Part shown: positions 1-11,261 of the stretch, one piece after another
Numbering within the stretch: the first letter of the stretch is position 1
How the letters are laid out: every line of letters starts with the position of its first letter
From: Sodiomyces alkalinus F11
Lineage: Eukaryota > Ascomycota > Sordariomycetes > Glomerellales > Plectosphaerellaceae
Assembly (NCBI RefSeq): GCF_003711515.1
Contig: NW_021167079.1
Span: forward strand, 2,159,471 to 2,223,470
Direction of reading: 5' to 3'
Length of the DNA stretch: 64,000 bases
Translations under genes and position numbers: made by a program
Notes under the pieces: generated by a model
What the model was told of the DNA's origin: nothing
The model's database searches: none
Seen by the model: only the letters and a program-made list of their open reading frames with translations

Positions 1-2579
1 TCCCTCTACCGTCGTCACAGAAAGCCAAGGATCGACTCAACGCGAAGCGTGTACTGGACGAGATTCCGAGGAAAGACGACCGGTTTGTGGACGGGGGCTT
101 TACCTGGGCGGAGTTCAATACTTGCGACGAGTTCCAGAAGAACAAGGATCAGGCGAAGATCGACCTGGCGGCCAAGGACAACCAGGTCTGGTACTATCTT
201 GGAGCGACGTCTACTGAAGCCAAGCCCCAGTATACCGAAAACCCGATGCTTTCACGTCACAACCCGAGGAGCAATTTTCTCGACAGCATCCCGAAACCGC
301 CGAAGCCACCGAAGTTGGCCTCACAACAGGTCAACTCTCAGCGGCGCGCATCATATGTGCCACAACACCCATCTCCCTTGGCCAATGCTACTTCGTTGCC
401 AGGCTCAGCCAATACTGCTGCTGCTGCTGTCAATCCGAGAAAGCCTTACGTATACAAACCCCGGAAACTCATCCAGCCCACATGGAATCACACATCATCT
501 CAGACCTTCGAGGCGGAGCAGGTTGCGCCCAGGCAGTCAAGCTCGCCGTATCCACCCGGCCAGCAGCTCGGGTGCGGTACCGACCCACGCTTCCAAGGGC
601 AGGATGGCCAAAGCTCTCAGGCTACCCAGTTCGTGTTCGCACCATCCTCCTATACTACGCACCCGACCTACCTGGCGTACACAAGCCCGCCCGGTCTGCC
701 TCCTGCAGCCGCACCGGTAAGCCAGACACCGCCACAGGCACGCTGGGCCCCGCAGTCGGTGCAGCCACAGCAGAACCAATATCACGCCCCGCGTAGTCAG
801 CAACAGGACGCTCGACAGATCCCAAGCCAACCCCACCAGGTTCTTCAGGGGGACGCTTCGAAGCAACAGCCGGCCCATGCCCCGGCCCCGGCGAGCCAAC
901 CTCGCCCAGCATTATCAAGTCGGCCTGTCCAACCGCCGACACAACGGCGAACGACTCACGCTTCCACCGCGCAACACGAACCGTCAGTATACCAGAAATA
1001 CCCCTTCTTCAGAGCTCTTCACAATCGGTACATCCCATTTGTCGTGGCGCTAAAGACAAGAGGCAAACCAGCTAACTCGGGTTTTATAGTGACTCTAGCA
1101 CGTACAGGACGCCGTATATTCCAAGTTCTCTGGGAGGCGGTTTCACCAACGGATATGAAGGCAACTTCCGGGCTCACTTGCTCCAGTCCACGGCTGCGGG
1201 GCTGTACCGCACCGTTCGTCCCGGGTCATCAAACAACGCTACCAACACCACGTCCCATTGGTCTGCCGTTTCCCATAAGGCGTCCCAGTCTCCAGTCCCG
1301 CCGGGTCCCTCGGGGCAGCATCAATGCCAGGCAGGGAATGCAGCGTCTTCATCGGCTTCATCTGATGCCAGCTTGACTGGGCCCCAACAACTGGGATCGC
1401 CGGCACTGGCCCATACTCAGGCTCTCGATGGCCCGGGCCAGCCTTGTCAGGGGATGGGGATGCCTGGTGCCTTTGTTACCCCGACCACCAGTCAACTACA
1501 GTTTGGGGCAAATGGGAATTCTGCGTCGTTGGCGCCTCCTATCCCGTCTCAAAAACAGGATGTATCTCCAAATCAGGCCACGGCCTCCGGGGAAACCTTG
1601 ACGCCGACGTCCAACAGCCCCAGCATGACCAGCCGGCTGCGTACGTCAACCGTCGGACCCGATCCATCCGCCGTCGTATCTCCGCCCTCGGACTCGCATA
1701 GTCCATTAGCTACCTCCAACCCGGCCGCTGCCCACCAGACGCACCTCATCGACGGGAAAAATCTCTCCGCACCAAGGCCGGTGGGCCCGAAAGTCCAATA
1801 TAAGGTAGTGCAATCCCGGGCACGCCCAGATCAGCCATGTTTCGCATCGACAACTAACAGCAGGCCAGATACCTGAGAAAGAAACACCGGTGCCTCTGCC
1901 CCCAATGTATCTCGCGGCCATGAGAAAGACATCGACGACGGCAACAACCTCACCTCCGACAAACCCCAGTTCGGACCAGTTGATTAGTGTTGAGTTGAAG
2001 AAGGTTGCCTCTCTAAACCCAACTTCGCCTTTTTCAGCGAACAATGAGCTGGTCTCGGCAGACCCTGGGCCTACTGCGACGATCCCAACAACAGCAAAGG
2101 CGCCGCGGCTCTCGGAGACACCAGTGCCTATACCCCAACCGAAGGGCATGGCTTCAATGCCGCGATCCCGGACTACCTCCGGGAGCGCGTCACCACGTCG
2201 CTCAGCACCTCCACCAAATACAGTACCCCATTCGCCACAACCGCCACACGAAACCGAGTCGCAGATAACCAACCAGCACACGCCAGCATCACGAACTCCT
2301 TTTCAGCAGCATCAGCAGCAGGGACAAGGTCCCCGCGTGCCCCAAGAATCCCCGGTTCCTCTACCGCCGCTACCTGGGAAAGCGACCGTTTCTATGGCCT
2401 CGTCGTTGTCGACGTTCGATGCGCAGCCATCGACAACACTTCCTTCTGATCCGGCTCCACTCGCGCAAGCGACGGCAGCAGGTTGCGGGCTCCTGGAGGC
2501 GCCACAGGATTCAACGGCACTGGTTATGCAAATGATGACAAATTTGCGACGGGCGAGTTCAAGGACTGCAGCAAGTTAA
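1..2579 (+). CDS. Pro/Gln/Ser-rich hypothetical protein, 5' partial
   Basis: The reading frame is open from nucleotide 3 and has no start codon, so the gene begins left of the window. Exons I infer are 1-1027, 1090-1804 and 1869-2579, giving about 816 residues. Intron 1 (62 nt) has donor GTACAT and a GCTAAC branch site before TTTATAG. Intron 2 (64 nt) has donor GTAGTG and an ACTAAC branch site before CCAG. Both splices join coherent frames. A conserved-looking block around the first junction reads YQKYPFFRALHNR then GGGFTNGYEGNFRAHL. The N-terminal part has FVDGGFTWAEFN. The rest is low-complexity Pro, Gln, Ser and Thr, probably disordered. I do not recognise a catalytic domain and assign no function. 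It could be a nuclear or RNA-associated scaffold, but that is only a guess from composition. Confidence 0.7.
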
Positions 2580-4439
2580 GCAATCCGGTTCCCTTGGTGA
2601 AATGCACAGGAATTTCAACCCACCTCCTTTTCCTCATAAAAAAGAAAACCGACTTGGGGGTTTCATTCGGATTAAAGGGTTGGAACCTGTCCTTCTTTCA
2701 GTGTATGATTAGCCTTGTTGTTCCCTTGGCTTCGGCCATGTATAAATGGGAGATGCACCAGCTGCTGCAGCGAGAATGGGGCCAGCAGTTTGATTGCGTG
2801 GAGGGTTTTTTTCTTCTTTTCTTTCCTTTTTTTCCCTTTCTTGCCTTTCGTTGTTCTTTTTCTTTTCCACTCTGGCGTTGGGTTCTTGCACGCATTGGCA
2901 GTCTTAAAAGGGTATGGGACTTGGTATTCGGTCATGGGCATGAGGAAACGGGCATATGAGACTCCAGGATTGCGATGGGCGAGGCGCTGTAGGACACTTT
3001 GGTTCTAATCATAAGCCAATTCTGGCGTACCCGCGTGGGGGTTCCTGTTTTGTGATTCCGCGATGGCTAACGATACTCAATGTTGGGGGGGGAGAGAGAG
3101 AGAGCGGAATGTCAGTATTATATTTTTTTTACTTTTCCCTTTCTCTTTCCTTGGTCATTCTTTCTTCTTTGATGGCCCGATGATCTCACTTCCTTCTCTG
3201 CCCCATTTCCCTTTCTATTCTCCTGCAACGGTGTACTACTAGGCTCTAGGGAGGGAAACTTACCCCTTAGCTCCCAGGAATCTCCAGTGACGGGAAAATC
3301 GCCCAGATCGGGGGACATGCTGCCGTATTGATTCAAGCGGGTATAAAGGCCACCTAGGGGAAGGCAAAAATCACGTTAGTCTGGACAGGGCGCACAATAA
3401 GATGGGGAAAGGTCTGACGAAGGAATAGTCAGGCTGAAAATAGTTATAATTACCATTTGCGTATGTTAGGGAAGAGGGAGTTCGATTATGTTCCGATTGC
3501 GGTTATTGAGGCGGCGGCGTCTGGGTGAGACAGACAGACAGACCAAGATAGGAAGCCCACGAGAGGAGATGCGGTTATTTTATATTTTATATCGAGGCCA
3601 TCGACATGCACGATGGATCACGACAACAACAGCAGCAGCAGCAGCAGCAACATAATAATGATATGGTGAGATGGATGACAAGGATCCTAGCCGCTGAACC
3701 GCCGGTAGCTCTCCGTCAGGCTCCATGCATGCGCCTTTCCGTGCCTCAGCCCTACATTGGACTAGTCATGAGAAAGGCTTGGTAATGGGGAACTGGGTGT
3801 CATGTTGTTTTCGATGTCGATGCCTCTGGAGCGGCCAGAAAGACACCGAGTTTCCTAAATTTCGCTAGGTCTCTTCCTTGTCACGGCCAAGGGGGAGGAG
3901 TGGGAAGAACCAGGGAGCCATGGAAGATGCCGATGAGGGAGAAGAGAGAGATCGTGGCTTGCCGCTGGAAAGGACTACGCATGGGGTAAAGGCATGCATT
4001 TTGATTCGGCTCGTTTCCTCACTCACCCTCAACTTCGACCTCATCCCGCAACTGAGGGTTGGTTTTCATGCAAGGCCAGCAACAACACCTTTCAGGGACG
4101 GAGGTAGCCGTGGTTGGACTATGGACGAAGAACTAACCCCCGGACAGGGAAGAGATGCTTTCTCCGTGTCCGTTTGCTGTCTGAGTTGCTGCGGTGTGGC
4201 GACATAGAAGCCTGATTTCACCTACAACGATTCAACGATACCTTAGTCTGTACAAGACCTCGTTACTCTGTATATTCATACTCTCTGACTGCACAAAGAG
4301 AGCTCCGGGGAGGGCCACATGATCAGCCGGGTCAGGGATCTCGTTCGAGGAACGGGTGGACGGGGAACTGGTAGCTGGTAGCTGGGGGCTGGGGGCTGGG
4401 GACTGGGGACTGGACTTCCGGGGGATGAGAAGAAGATCT
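2580..4439. other. Intergenic region with simple repeats
   Basis: No gene is supported here. The start is the 3' flank of the Pro/Gln-rich gene, with pyrimidine-rich tracts near 2805-2870 and 3120-3175. A short CAG run lies near 3630-3650. At 4370-4415 there is a tandem GGTAGCTGGTAGCTGGGGG-type repeat directly beside the truncated end of the P450 remnant, so the truncation may have occurred in repeat-rich DNA. Open frames such as 3878-4207 have no recognisable domain and were not called. Confidence 0.5.
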
Positions 4440-5362
4440 ATTACCCAGTCGTTTGGCCCGCCGAGGACGCAAGTTGAAAGTCGCTATAGAAGACGGGGGA
4501 GAGGGGCATCCGCCTGGCGCGCTCGCCGGACTCGGCGAGGAAGTCGGCTATGGCTTCGATGAAACGGTGGAGGACGGGGGAGTAGAAGCTGTTGAAGCGG
4601 AAGCCCATGGAGCAGAGGGCGATGGTGTCGAGAGTCAGGCGGGTGAAGTCGTCGGTGACTATGATGGGGTGGTCCGGGCCGTACCGGGCCTATTTGAGGG
4701 CGAGCTGGGAGGCGATGTCGTGCATCTCGTTGAACATGTTGCGGATCGATAAGGGTTGGCGGGCATGAGGATATGGTGGGCGATGCCCTAGTTTTCCTCG
4801 CCTTCCTTGGCCTGGTGGGTAGATTGGGTTAGGACGCGAAGGGTTTTCTTCTTTTCTCCTTTTTTTTTTTCCTTTTTCTTTTCACGGATTAAAGCGAGAG
4901 AGGGGTAGGAAAAGTGGAACGTATAGTGAAGAGCCTATCGTGGATCCCGTTTCTGATTTGCTGTGGGTTGGGATAGGGGTCAGATCGGAACGCGATAACT
5001 TAGCGAGAGAGAGGGTCGGGGAACGTTAGATGGGACGGAAAGCATAGCGTACGGCAAGAGTGGCGTTGATGGCCTTTCTGAAGCGCTTCTCGTCGCACGT
5101 CTTATCCACGAGAGCTTGGGTGGAAACGAGGACGATGGTCCTCGCGGGAAAGCGTAACCTCACGATTTCACCTGGGGGTTAAGAGCGAGTTGATTAACGC
5201 GAGGATCGAATCGGGTATGAAGATGCCGAACTAATTTTACTCGCCGTATTGCTCAGCAAGCGAGACCATAGAGCCCAGGGGAAAGTGGCTGTCAATGGCT
5301 AAAAGGTTACCCAGGAGAGGCAGGGCCTTAGGCTCCGGGATGGGCACGGTCTCCTGAGCCAT
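4440..5362 (-). pseudogene. Truncated CYP505-type cytochrome P450 remnant
   Basis: Minus-strand translation from ATG at 5362 begins MAQETVPIPEPKALPLLGN, the typical start of fungal CYP505 enzymes, which are self-sufficient P450-reductase fusions that hydroxylate fatty acids. The next coding blocks give RLRFPARTIVLVSTQALVDK (near 5160-5101) and then TCDEKRFRKAINATLAV. Near 4750-4450 it reads NMFNEMHDIASQLALK, a stop, then ARYGPDHPIIVTDDFTRLTL. The stop is TAG where the family has Trp, as expected from a TpG-to-TpA change. Homology ends after about 240 residues, at SDFQLASSAGQ. The I helix, heme-binding Cys loop and whole reductase half are missing. The first donor site also looks damaged (GGCGAGTAAAA). 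The family call rests on remembered conservation and is fairly secure; loss of function is certain from the truncation. Confidence 0.85.
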
Positions 5363-6235
5363 GGCGATGGGTTCAAGTCGACTTGTGTAGGGAGGTGTGG
5401 AGGGGTTGGAGGGATTAACGAGTAAGATATGACCAGATAAGATGTCGATCATCTAGCTCTCTAATATATGTTCACTTTCTACGTGGTGCATCTTCTGGGA
5501 CAGTACTAATGAACAAGCCCAGCGCAGTATAACACACCGGAAAAAGCTAGACAAGAGAACATAGAGGTGTGGGTGAGGAAAGTAATATAATACCCGAGGT
5601 CTGTACATGTATATTACGATGGCATGCGAGAGTGCAAGACGAGACATGTGGAGTGGAGGGGGTTCTGGAATGGCATCTCGAACGACGCCCAGACAAGCGA
5701 AGGGCCGAAGACGGGAAGAAGTTCGCTGATGATGCGCCGACCCTGGGGGTTGCGGATCTAACACGCTGGCATTAGCATGCGGATGAAGCACGAAGAGCGA
5801 CGGAAGCGGACATGACTAGAACGGACGCGGCTACTTGGTTAGCCCGTTCACCATGGAGGTTGGGGAGGACGCAAGGTGATCCACGGGTACTGAGCAGATC
5901 GATCCCGGGGCTTCCGAAGAGACGAGGCGGACTCACGTGTAACTAACTGTACGACGGGACCGCGAGAAAGAAGGTTTGTTCTACTTGAGGGCGTTGGGGA
6001 ATGGGGATGCTCCTAGCAGCACCAATGCCGGAGAAAACACCTACAAGAGTGCACGTGTGGGTAAGAGGTAAGAGGTGAGAGGTGAGAGGTGAGAGGTGAG
6101 AGTCCGAGGCTGTGTACATAAGATAAGTCGTTTGCTGTCGCTCTGGGGCTGCCGGATGGCTCGGAGCACATGGTGCAGAAAGCAGTTCTACGAAGTACCT
6201 AGAGTAGATAAGGTACCGTACGTTGTACATGAACC
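5363..6235. other. Intergenic region between P450 and methyltransferase remnants
   Basis: No gene can be supported. A short tandem GAGAGGT repeat lies at about 6065-6100. Open frames on both strands (for example 5453-5791 minus) show no domain I recognise. Part of this stretch may be decayed coding sequence of the neighbours: just upstream of the methyltransferase block, around 6158-6195, the plus strand reads GSEHMVQKAVLRST and then a stop, which could be more of that gene. Confidence 0.4.
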
Positions 6236-6740
6236 GGGGCCTTCCGCCCCGAGCCGTTCCGGTGGATCGAGCTCCGCGAGGGTGATTTGAGGGAGACCCT
6301 TACAACAGACTTGCCTGACCAGATTGACTCTCTGCTCCTCGACAGTGAGTTCACCAAAGACACCCTAGAGGTCTAACCTTTCGGTGGCTTTTCTTATCTC
6401 TACCGACTGTGTTTTTTTTTGCGTCACAGAGATCGTCGCGCCAGATACATGAAGAAGGATGAATCGCTGCTGCTCGACTTCGAAATCCCCGTGCTTATGC
6501 TTACTTTCTCTTTCTCTCCAGTATGGGCTCCTCTCGCCTTGCCGGCGCTCATACTCGTGCACCCTCGCCTCAGGGTCGGTGCCACGGTAGTTGTGGACAA
6601 CATCATCTCTTCTCGTGCCCGCTACCAAGACCTGATCGAATATCTCGACCACTCTGCCAACGGATTGAAGAGGCACCGACCTCCCGTACAACGGCGGACT
6701 CCGGATACCGGTGTACATAGACGAGGTGACCGACCTGTGA
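6236..6740 (+). pseudogene. O-methyltransferase remnant (class I SAM, CCoAOMT-like)
   Basis: The plus strand at 6253-6344 reads RWIELREGDLRETLTTDLPD and then DSLLLD. An intron (6345-6521, donor GTGAGT, acceptor CTCCAG) joins it to IWAPLALPALILVHPRLRVG followed by ATVVVDN, the C-terminal core of small family-3 O-methyltransferases with its LLLD and VDN motifs. The frame then breaks near 6670. After GLKR the correct continuation, TDLPYNGGLRIPVYID and a TGA at 6738-6740, is in the next frame, so at least one indel is present. The N-terminal SAM-binding part is not recognisable in one frame. The family assignment is by motif memory. It lies between a dead P450 and a dead regulator on compatible strands, which suggests a former biosynthetic cluster. 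Confidence 0.75.
6345..6521 (+). other. Intron in the O-methyltransferase remnant
   Basis: GT at 6345-6346 and AG at 6520-6521 restore one continuous frame across LLLD|IWAPL, with the Ile codon split by the intron. A pyrimidine-rich tract precedes the acceptor. The splice signals survived although the coding frame downstream did not. Confidence 0.6.
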
Positions 6741-6891
6741 TTATGTAAGCACCTCGAAAAGATAGTCACGTGTCGGTTTTTCTGTCAAAGCTTCTGTTCC
6801 TCTGTGACTTCCAATTTAGACCCGATGCACATCTTTACTCTCCTCCATGAACACCTTAAATCCTCACCAAGTCCCATGGCCTATCTAGGTA

Positions 6892-9171
6892 ATGTTCAAA
6901 TTCGTGTCCGACAGCGTCGGTGGTGTTGGGACGAAACGCAAGTTGTCCAATAAGGCATGTGAGACTTGTAGGAAGCGCCATGTATGTGAACGAACCCACG
7001 CCCTGAGAATGGCTAATAAATGGAGAGGGTAAAAAAAAAAAAAAAAAAAAAAAGGGCCTCCCTCACACACCTTTCTCCCCTGTCGCTCTCTATATATTTC
7101 GCGTGCGGAGAGATTCACTGTGGGCGCAGAAACGTTGCTCGCACGTGAGGCGCACACCCACCGCGTCAACTCCGGATGCAATCTCAGCCCATGCTTCAGC
7201 GGCTTCTCCGCCCTCGTCGGAGGCAATGACCTCAACCCGAAGCCGGACCGCAGATGCCGCGCATCTTCACTTCGTCGGCGACCTCAGCCCCGAAGCCTCG
7301 TTCCTCGCCAACCGCGGCCAGGACCGAGGCGCAGGAGGCCACCAGCCACCGAGACGGGGTGAGATCGGGGTGTGGGTTGGCCAAAGACCCGACGACCGTG
7401 TTGATGCCCCGTCCGATACCCGGCGGGGTGCAGATGTCGCCACCGTAGAACCAAACCACACGGGACCTTTTCCCGCCTCTCGGGCCTTGATGGGGCTCAA
7501 CAGTCTGTATCCCCATCTTCGCCGCGAGTGCATGTCGGTGCTTCCTCCCCAGTGAGACTTCGACCGCCTGTTGGACATCTATTACGCCAAGTTTGACACC
7601 ATCTTCCCCGTCCTCCACGCAGAAGAAGCATCCCTCGAGAAACACGACGCCATGGAAGCCGCTGTCCTCAGACAATGCATCTGCCTGATAGCGGCCCTAG
7701 ATCCCTCAGCTCGCGGCCATTTGCGTCTGGGACAGGACGAGAATGGCGTCGTGTTGTTGCAGATGGAGTTCCGATCGCGCGTCGCCATGGCCCTCAAGCT
7801 GGCCCTGGACGCCGATTTCATCCACGACAAGATGGTCCAGCTCCAGGTGTGTATCCTCATGTCCTTCTACGCGGACAAGCCAAGCTCGGGCGAGTTCTCC
7901 GCCCAGTACTGTGCCCAGCCCGTCCAGCTCACCCAGATGATGGGTCTCCATCTCGGCTGGCCCGGCGATAGGGGCACCACGGAAAAGTCGAAACGCGTCT
8001 TCTGGTGCGTCTGGACGCTGGACCGTCTGAACGCTGCCGCTAATGGTCGGCCCATTTTTATCCACCATCAGGACATGGACAAGAGGGTGCTGGACGCCGT
8101 GCCCGAGCAGATTCCCGCCTTTCAGCTTTTCATTCGCATCTCGCGGTTTCTGGACCGAGTTATATCGAAATATCGCCCACATGCTCCGCCCGAGAGTCAA
8201 CAACTAGAGACGCCGTCATTTGATGATCTGGTTTGTGAGGCTCGTGCTGCGGATGTCACAGCCTCGTTGCTTGGTTAGTCAGTCGATTCTCGCATTTTGA
8301 TGTTGTTTCCGATAACCCCCACCCATGGCGCTGGCCCGCTTATGCCCGCAACTCTAGGTTCCATTCAGCTGACTTGACTCCCGGCCAGCCTCTTTGGAAC
8401 TGTATTATCATGCCGTTGTCATACTACAGGGCAGACCACAGGGGATCGCGTCAGGGCGGGCGCCCTGTTCATCTGCACAAACCTTCTGCGCGGCGAGCAT
8501 CATATCCATCGCCTCGGAGGAGTACAGGTCGTCTCTCACTTTCTGGGCCGTGGTGCCGTATGCCGTATCCTTGGCCTCGTCCGTGGCCTACCGGAATTTC
8601 CGAAACAGCCCCATCCCCTACCACCGGAAACGAGCCTACGGGCTGTTGCAAGCCAGCTGCGACATGCTGGACGACCTCGGCAAAGCCTTCCGGTCCGCTC
8701 GCATGATGGCGCGCTTGGCCAAAGACACCCTGCAAGAGGTTGAGCGTATTTCGGTCAACAGGAACAGGATCAAACCTCGTGAGGGAGCCGCAGCACCGAG
8801 CGGCCGTGGTTCAACGGAACCCCAGACCGAGAAGAACACCGTGCAGACATGCTCGCAGCCGCCCGTAACCTCGACATCCCCGGTTTCCCCCGGCCCAACA
8901 ACGATGGTGGCGATCCCCCTGACGCAACCTGTTGGTCAGCGCTGTCTACAACTCGCAGCCCACGTTGGTGGCACCCGTATCAGTAGCGCAGCTAGAACCC
9001 GGCATATTCCAAGGCCTGGATTTCTCGGACGTGTCGGGAATCTTCGACGAGTTCGACCCTGAATTTCAGCTTGATCGGGTTGACGCCTTGTTCTCTGCCA
9101 ACCTAAACCCGGCAGTGCCTTTCCTTCCTACCGAGTGGATAGATGATGCGCAGTTCGGCGTACAGCCCTGA
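6892..9171 (+). pseudogene. Degenerate Zn(II)2Cys6 transcription factor (fungal_trans domain)
   Basis: Exon 1 (6892-6981) encodes MFKFVSDSVGG through NKACETCRKRH, the first half of a zinc cluster, ending at donor GTATGT. The second half, near 7103-7180, reads RRDSLWAQKRCSHVRRTPTA. At the spacing of the C-X2-C-X6-C...C-X2-C-X6-C cluster, three of six Cys positions are Arg, Val and Ser. A long frame follows to TGA at 7553, just before DFDRLLDIYYAKFDTIFPVL; the TGA probably replaced an Arg codon. The middle homology domain (7571-8273) is well preserved, with SKRVFWCVWTLDRLNAAANG. An intron (about 8274-8389) leads to SLELYYHAVVILQGRP. The C-terminal part needs frame changes near 8783 and 8935 before ending FLPTEWIDDAQFGVQP at 9171. 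Several independent lesions argue against sequencing error as the whole cause. It was probably the pathway-specific regulator of the neighbouring remnants. Confidence 0.8.
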
Positions 9172-9682
9172 GATTTGACGGTCGAAAAAGAAAAAAACCC
9201 CCCCCACAATGCTCCAGCCAGGCCAGACTGTCGTTGTCTACCTACGGAGCATTGCGTCCGAGGAATGAGAAAGCACATCACATGACGTCAGCCAAATATG
9301 TTTGTTACGTACGGAGCACTTCGGAGATGTGGCTTTTCCCCACCCCCGCAATCCGGATGCCAAGTGCCGGTGGTGGGGCAGAGCTAAGCGGACATGTCCC
9401 TTTTAGGGAAATTCCGTCCAGCTCTTAGTGGAAGTCCGCGCTATAGGGATTTCCGTAACAGGCAAAGGACGACGTGCGGCGTGTCGGGGACGCAGCTGCG
9501 GGCTCCTACGAAGCACAACATTGTCGAAGGGGGGAGCTCAGCCGCCGGCTTACGGGCCAGCGTCACACGTATATTAACAGCAGATTTGGATGGTCCGAGT
9601 CCTCTACCGGGCAAAAGGATAGCTTCCATGGTATCCGATCGCATCGCATCGACACCCAATACCTATCCGGATCTCCGCCACC
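9172..9682. other. Upstream region of the DUF1479 gene
   Basis: About 510 bp without a supported gene. It would contain the promoter of the gene starting at 9683. A C-run at 9195-9206 and two TACGGAGCA-like motifs (9240 and 9310) are the only visible features. The frame at 9394-9807 shows no domain. Confidence 0.4.
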
Positions 9683-11261
9683 ATGCTCTCGACAACAAGA
9701 ACCACAAGCTTAAAGTTGCGGCCACGCTCTCTCTGGCCTGCTGTCTCCCAGTGTCAGCATCTCTTTTTGACAGGGCGGACGGTAACAGAATGCAAAAAAG
9801 ACGGTGATATCTCCTCCGTATTCCGATCGCTTTCCGGAGGCAGCCATGCGGAATCCCTTCCCCCCCGATTTGCGGACGTGAAGCGAAGTCTTCTGGCCCG
9901 GGCACAAAACAGAGATGTCTTGTACGCCAGCTGGAACCGCCTTCTGCAGCGCCTTCAGGAGGACATTAGGATCATCCGAGATAAGCGGCCGACCATTATC
10001 CCTGAAATTCAATTTTCAGACCTCGACAAACCTTCATCGGACTTCAGCAAGGCCTTCAAGAAACGCGGCGTCGCCGTGATACGCAACGTTGTGCCGGAAA
10101 AGGAGGCCCGATCCTACAAGGAGGACGCCGAGAAATATATTGCTGCCAACCCATCTACCAGAGGCCTGTCGCCGCTTTTCTTGCTCCCAATTTCCCCAGG
10201 CTAACATCACGAAAGCGTTCCCCCCTCACGATCCGCAAGTCTTTGAGCTATACTGGTCCCGCCCGCAGCTCACAGCACGAGCGCACCCGAACATGATCAA
10301 GACGCAGAGGTTCCTCATGTCATACTACCAATCCTCAAACCCGGACGCCGAATGCTCGACACAAAATCCCCTTATGTATGCCGACCGTCTCCGAATCCGC
10401 CAGCCGGGTGACGCCGGCTTTGCTCTCGGCCCGCATGTCGACGGAGGCAGCGTCGAGCGCTGGGAACCTGAAGGCTATGGCCGGGGCCGCGTCTACGATA
10501 AGATCTTCGACGGAGCCTGGGAGGACTTCGACCCCTGGGAGCTGAGCACCCGCCTCGACGCCGTCTCGGACCTCTACCAGGGCGCCGGTGCCTGCTCTAT
10601 GTTCCGCATGTTTCAGGGCTGGCTCAGCATGTCCTATACCGGGCCTCACGAGGGCACCCTTCTCGTTAACCCGCTCTTTAACCTCACCACCGCCTATTAT
10701 CTCCTTCGACCCTTCTTTACCCCGAAGCATAGCCCTCCCGCCACCTCCTTCTCCCCCGAATTTCTCGACCCCCATAACTGGACCCTCGAAAACCCTATAA
10801 CGCCGGACCTTCAGGGCAGCTCCCCGGGCCACTGCCAGGAGCTGCGGCCTCGCTGGCACCCGCACCTCGACCTGCCTAACACGATGGTGCACGTTCCCCG
10901 TATCGCACCCGGCGACTACGTCGCCTGGCATTGCGACACGATTCACGCCGTCGACGCCTTGCATCGTGGTAAACGCGATTCCAGCGTCATGTACATCCCC
11001 GCTTGCCCGACAACCCGGGCAAACCTCGATTACGTGGTGCGTCAGCGCCGCTGCTTCGAGCAGGGCATCCCTGCGCCGGACTTCCCCGGTGGTAAGGGCG
11101 AGAGCGAGCATGTTGGTCGTCCTGGAATCCAGGAACTGAAAGATATTTCCGAAGTCGACGGTCTACGGGGAGCTGGCTACGCGCCGTTCGATGTCGTGAC
11201 TGCGACATCTCGAGGAGAAGCTGCGGTTCTTGCGTATGGGAGCAAGCTGTTGGGATTCTGA
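9683..11261 (+). CDS. DUF1479 (YbiU-like) putative Fe(II)/2-oxoglutarate dioxygenase
   Basis: Two exons, 9683-10163 and 10216-11261, give 508 residues. The protein matches the fungal DUF1479 family: PPRFADVKRSLL, AFKKRGVAVIRNVVPE, then after the intron AFPPHDPQVFELYWSRPQ, LGPHVDGGSVERWE, LYQGAGACSMFRMFQGWLSM and VAWHCDTIHAVDALHRGKRD. The HVD and the later WHCDTIH segment fit metal ligands of a cupin-like oxygenase fold; the substrate is unknown. The 52-nt intron has a GCTAAC branch site 10 nt before AAAG, but its donor reads GCCTGT, not GT. Splicing there restores STRAFPPHD, exactly the family pattern. Without it the frame hits a stop within about 15 codons. So this is either a rare GC-AG intron or an early donor mutation in a gene otherwise intact. 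It flanks three dead genes and may be the last surviving member of the same group. Confidence 0.8.
10164..10215 (+). other. GC-AG intron in the DUF1479 gene
   Basis: This 52-nt intron is defined by frame restoration. The Ala codon is split g|cg, the branch site GCTAAC lies at 10200-10205, and the acceptor is AAAG. The donor is GCCTGT. Neighbouring GT sites (for example GTCGCC at 10168) would leave the reading frame wrong. Confidence 0.6.

Noticed and set aside
4453..4752. 99-codon plus-strand frame rich in Gly, Glu and Val
   Set aside because: It is the shadow of the minus-strand P450 remnant, whose translation matches CYP505.
7553..7555. TGA in the regulator being removed by an intron ending at CCCCAG just before it
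   Set aside because: The nearest GT upstream would give an intron under 50 nt and delete family-like sequence (SLYPHLRRE), and the TGA itself lies after the acceptor. A true stop is more likely, though not certain.
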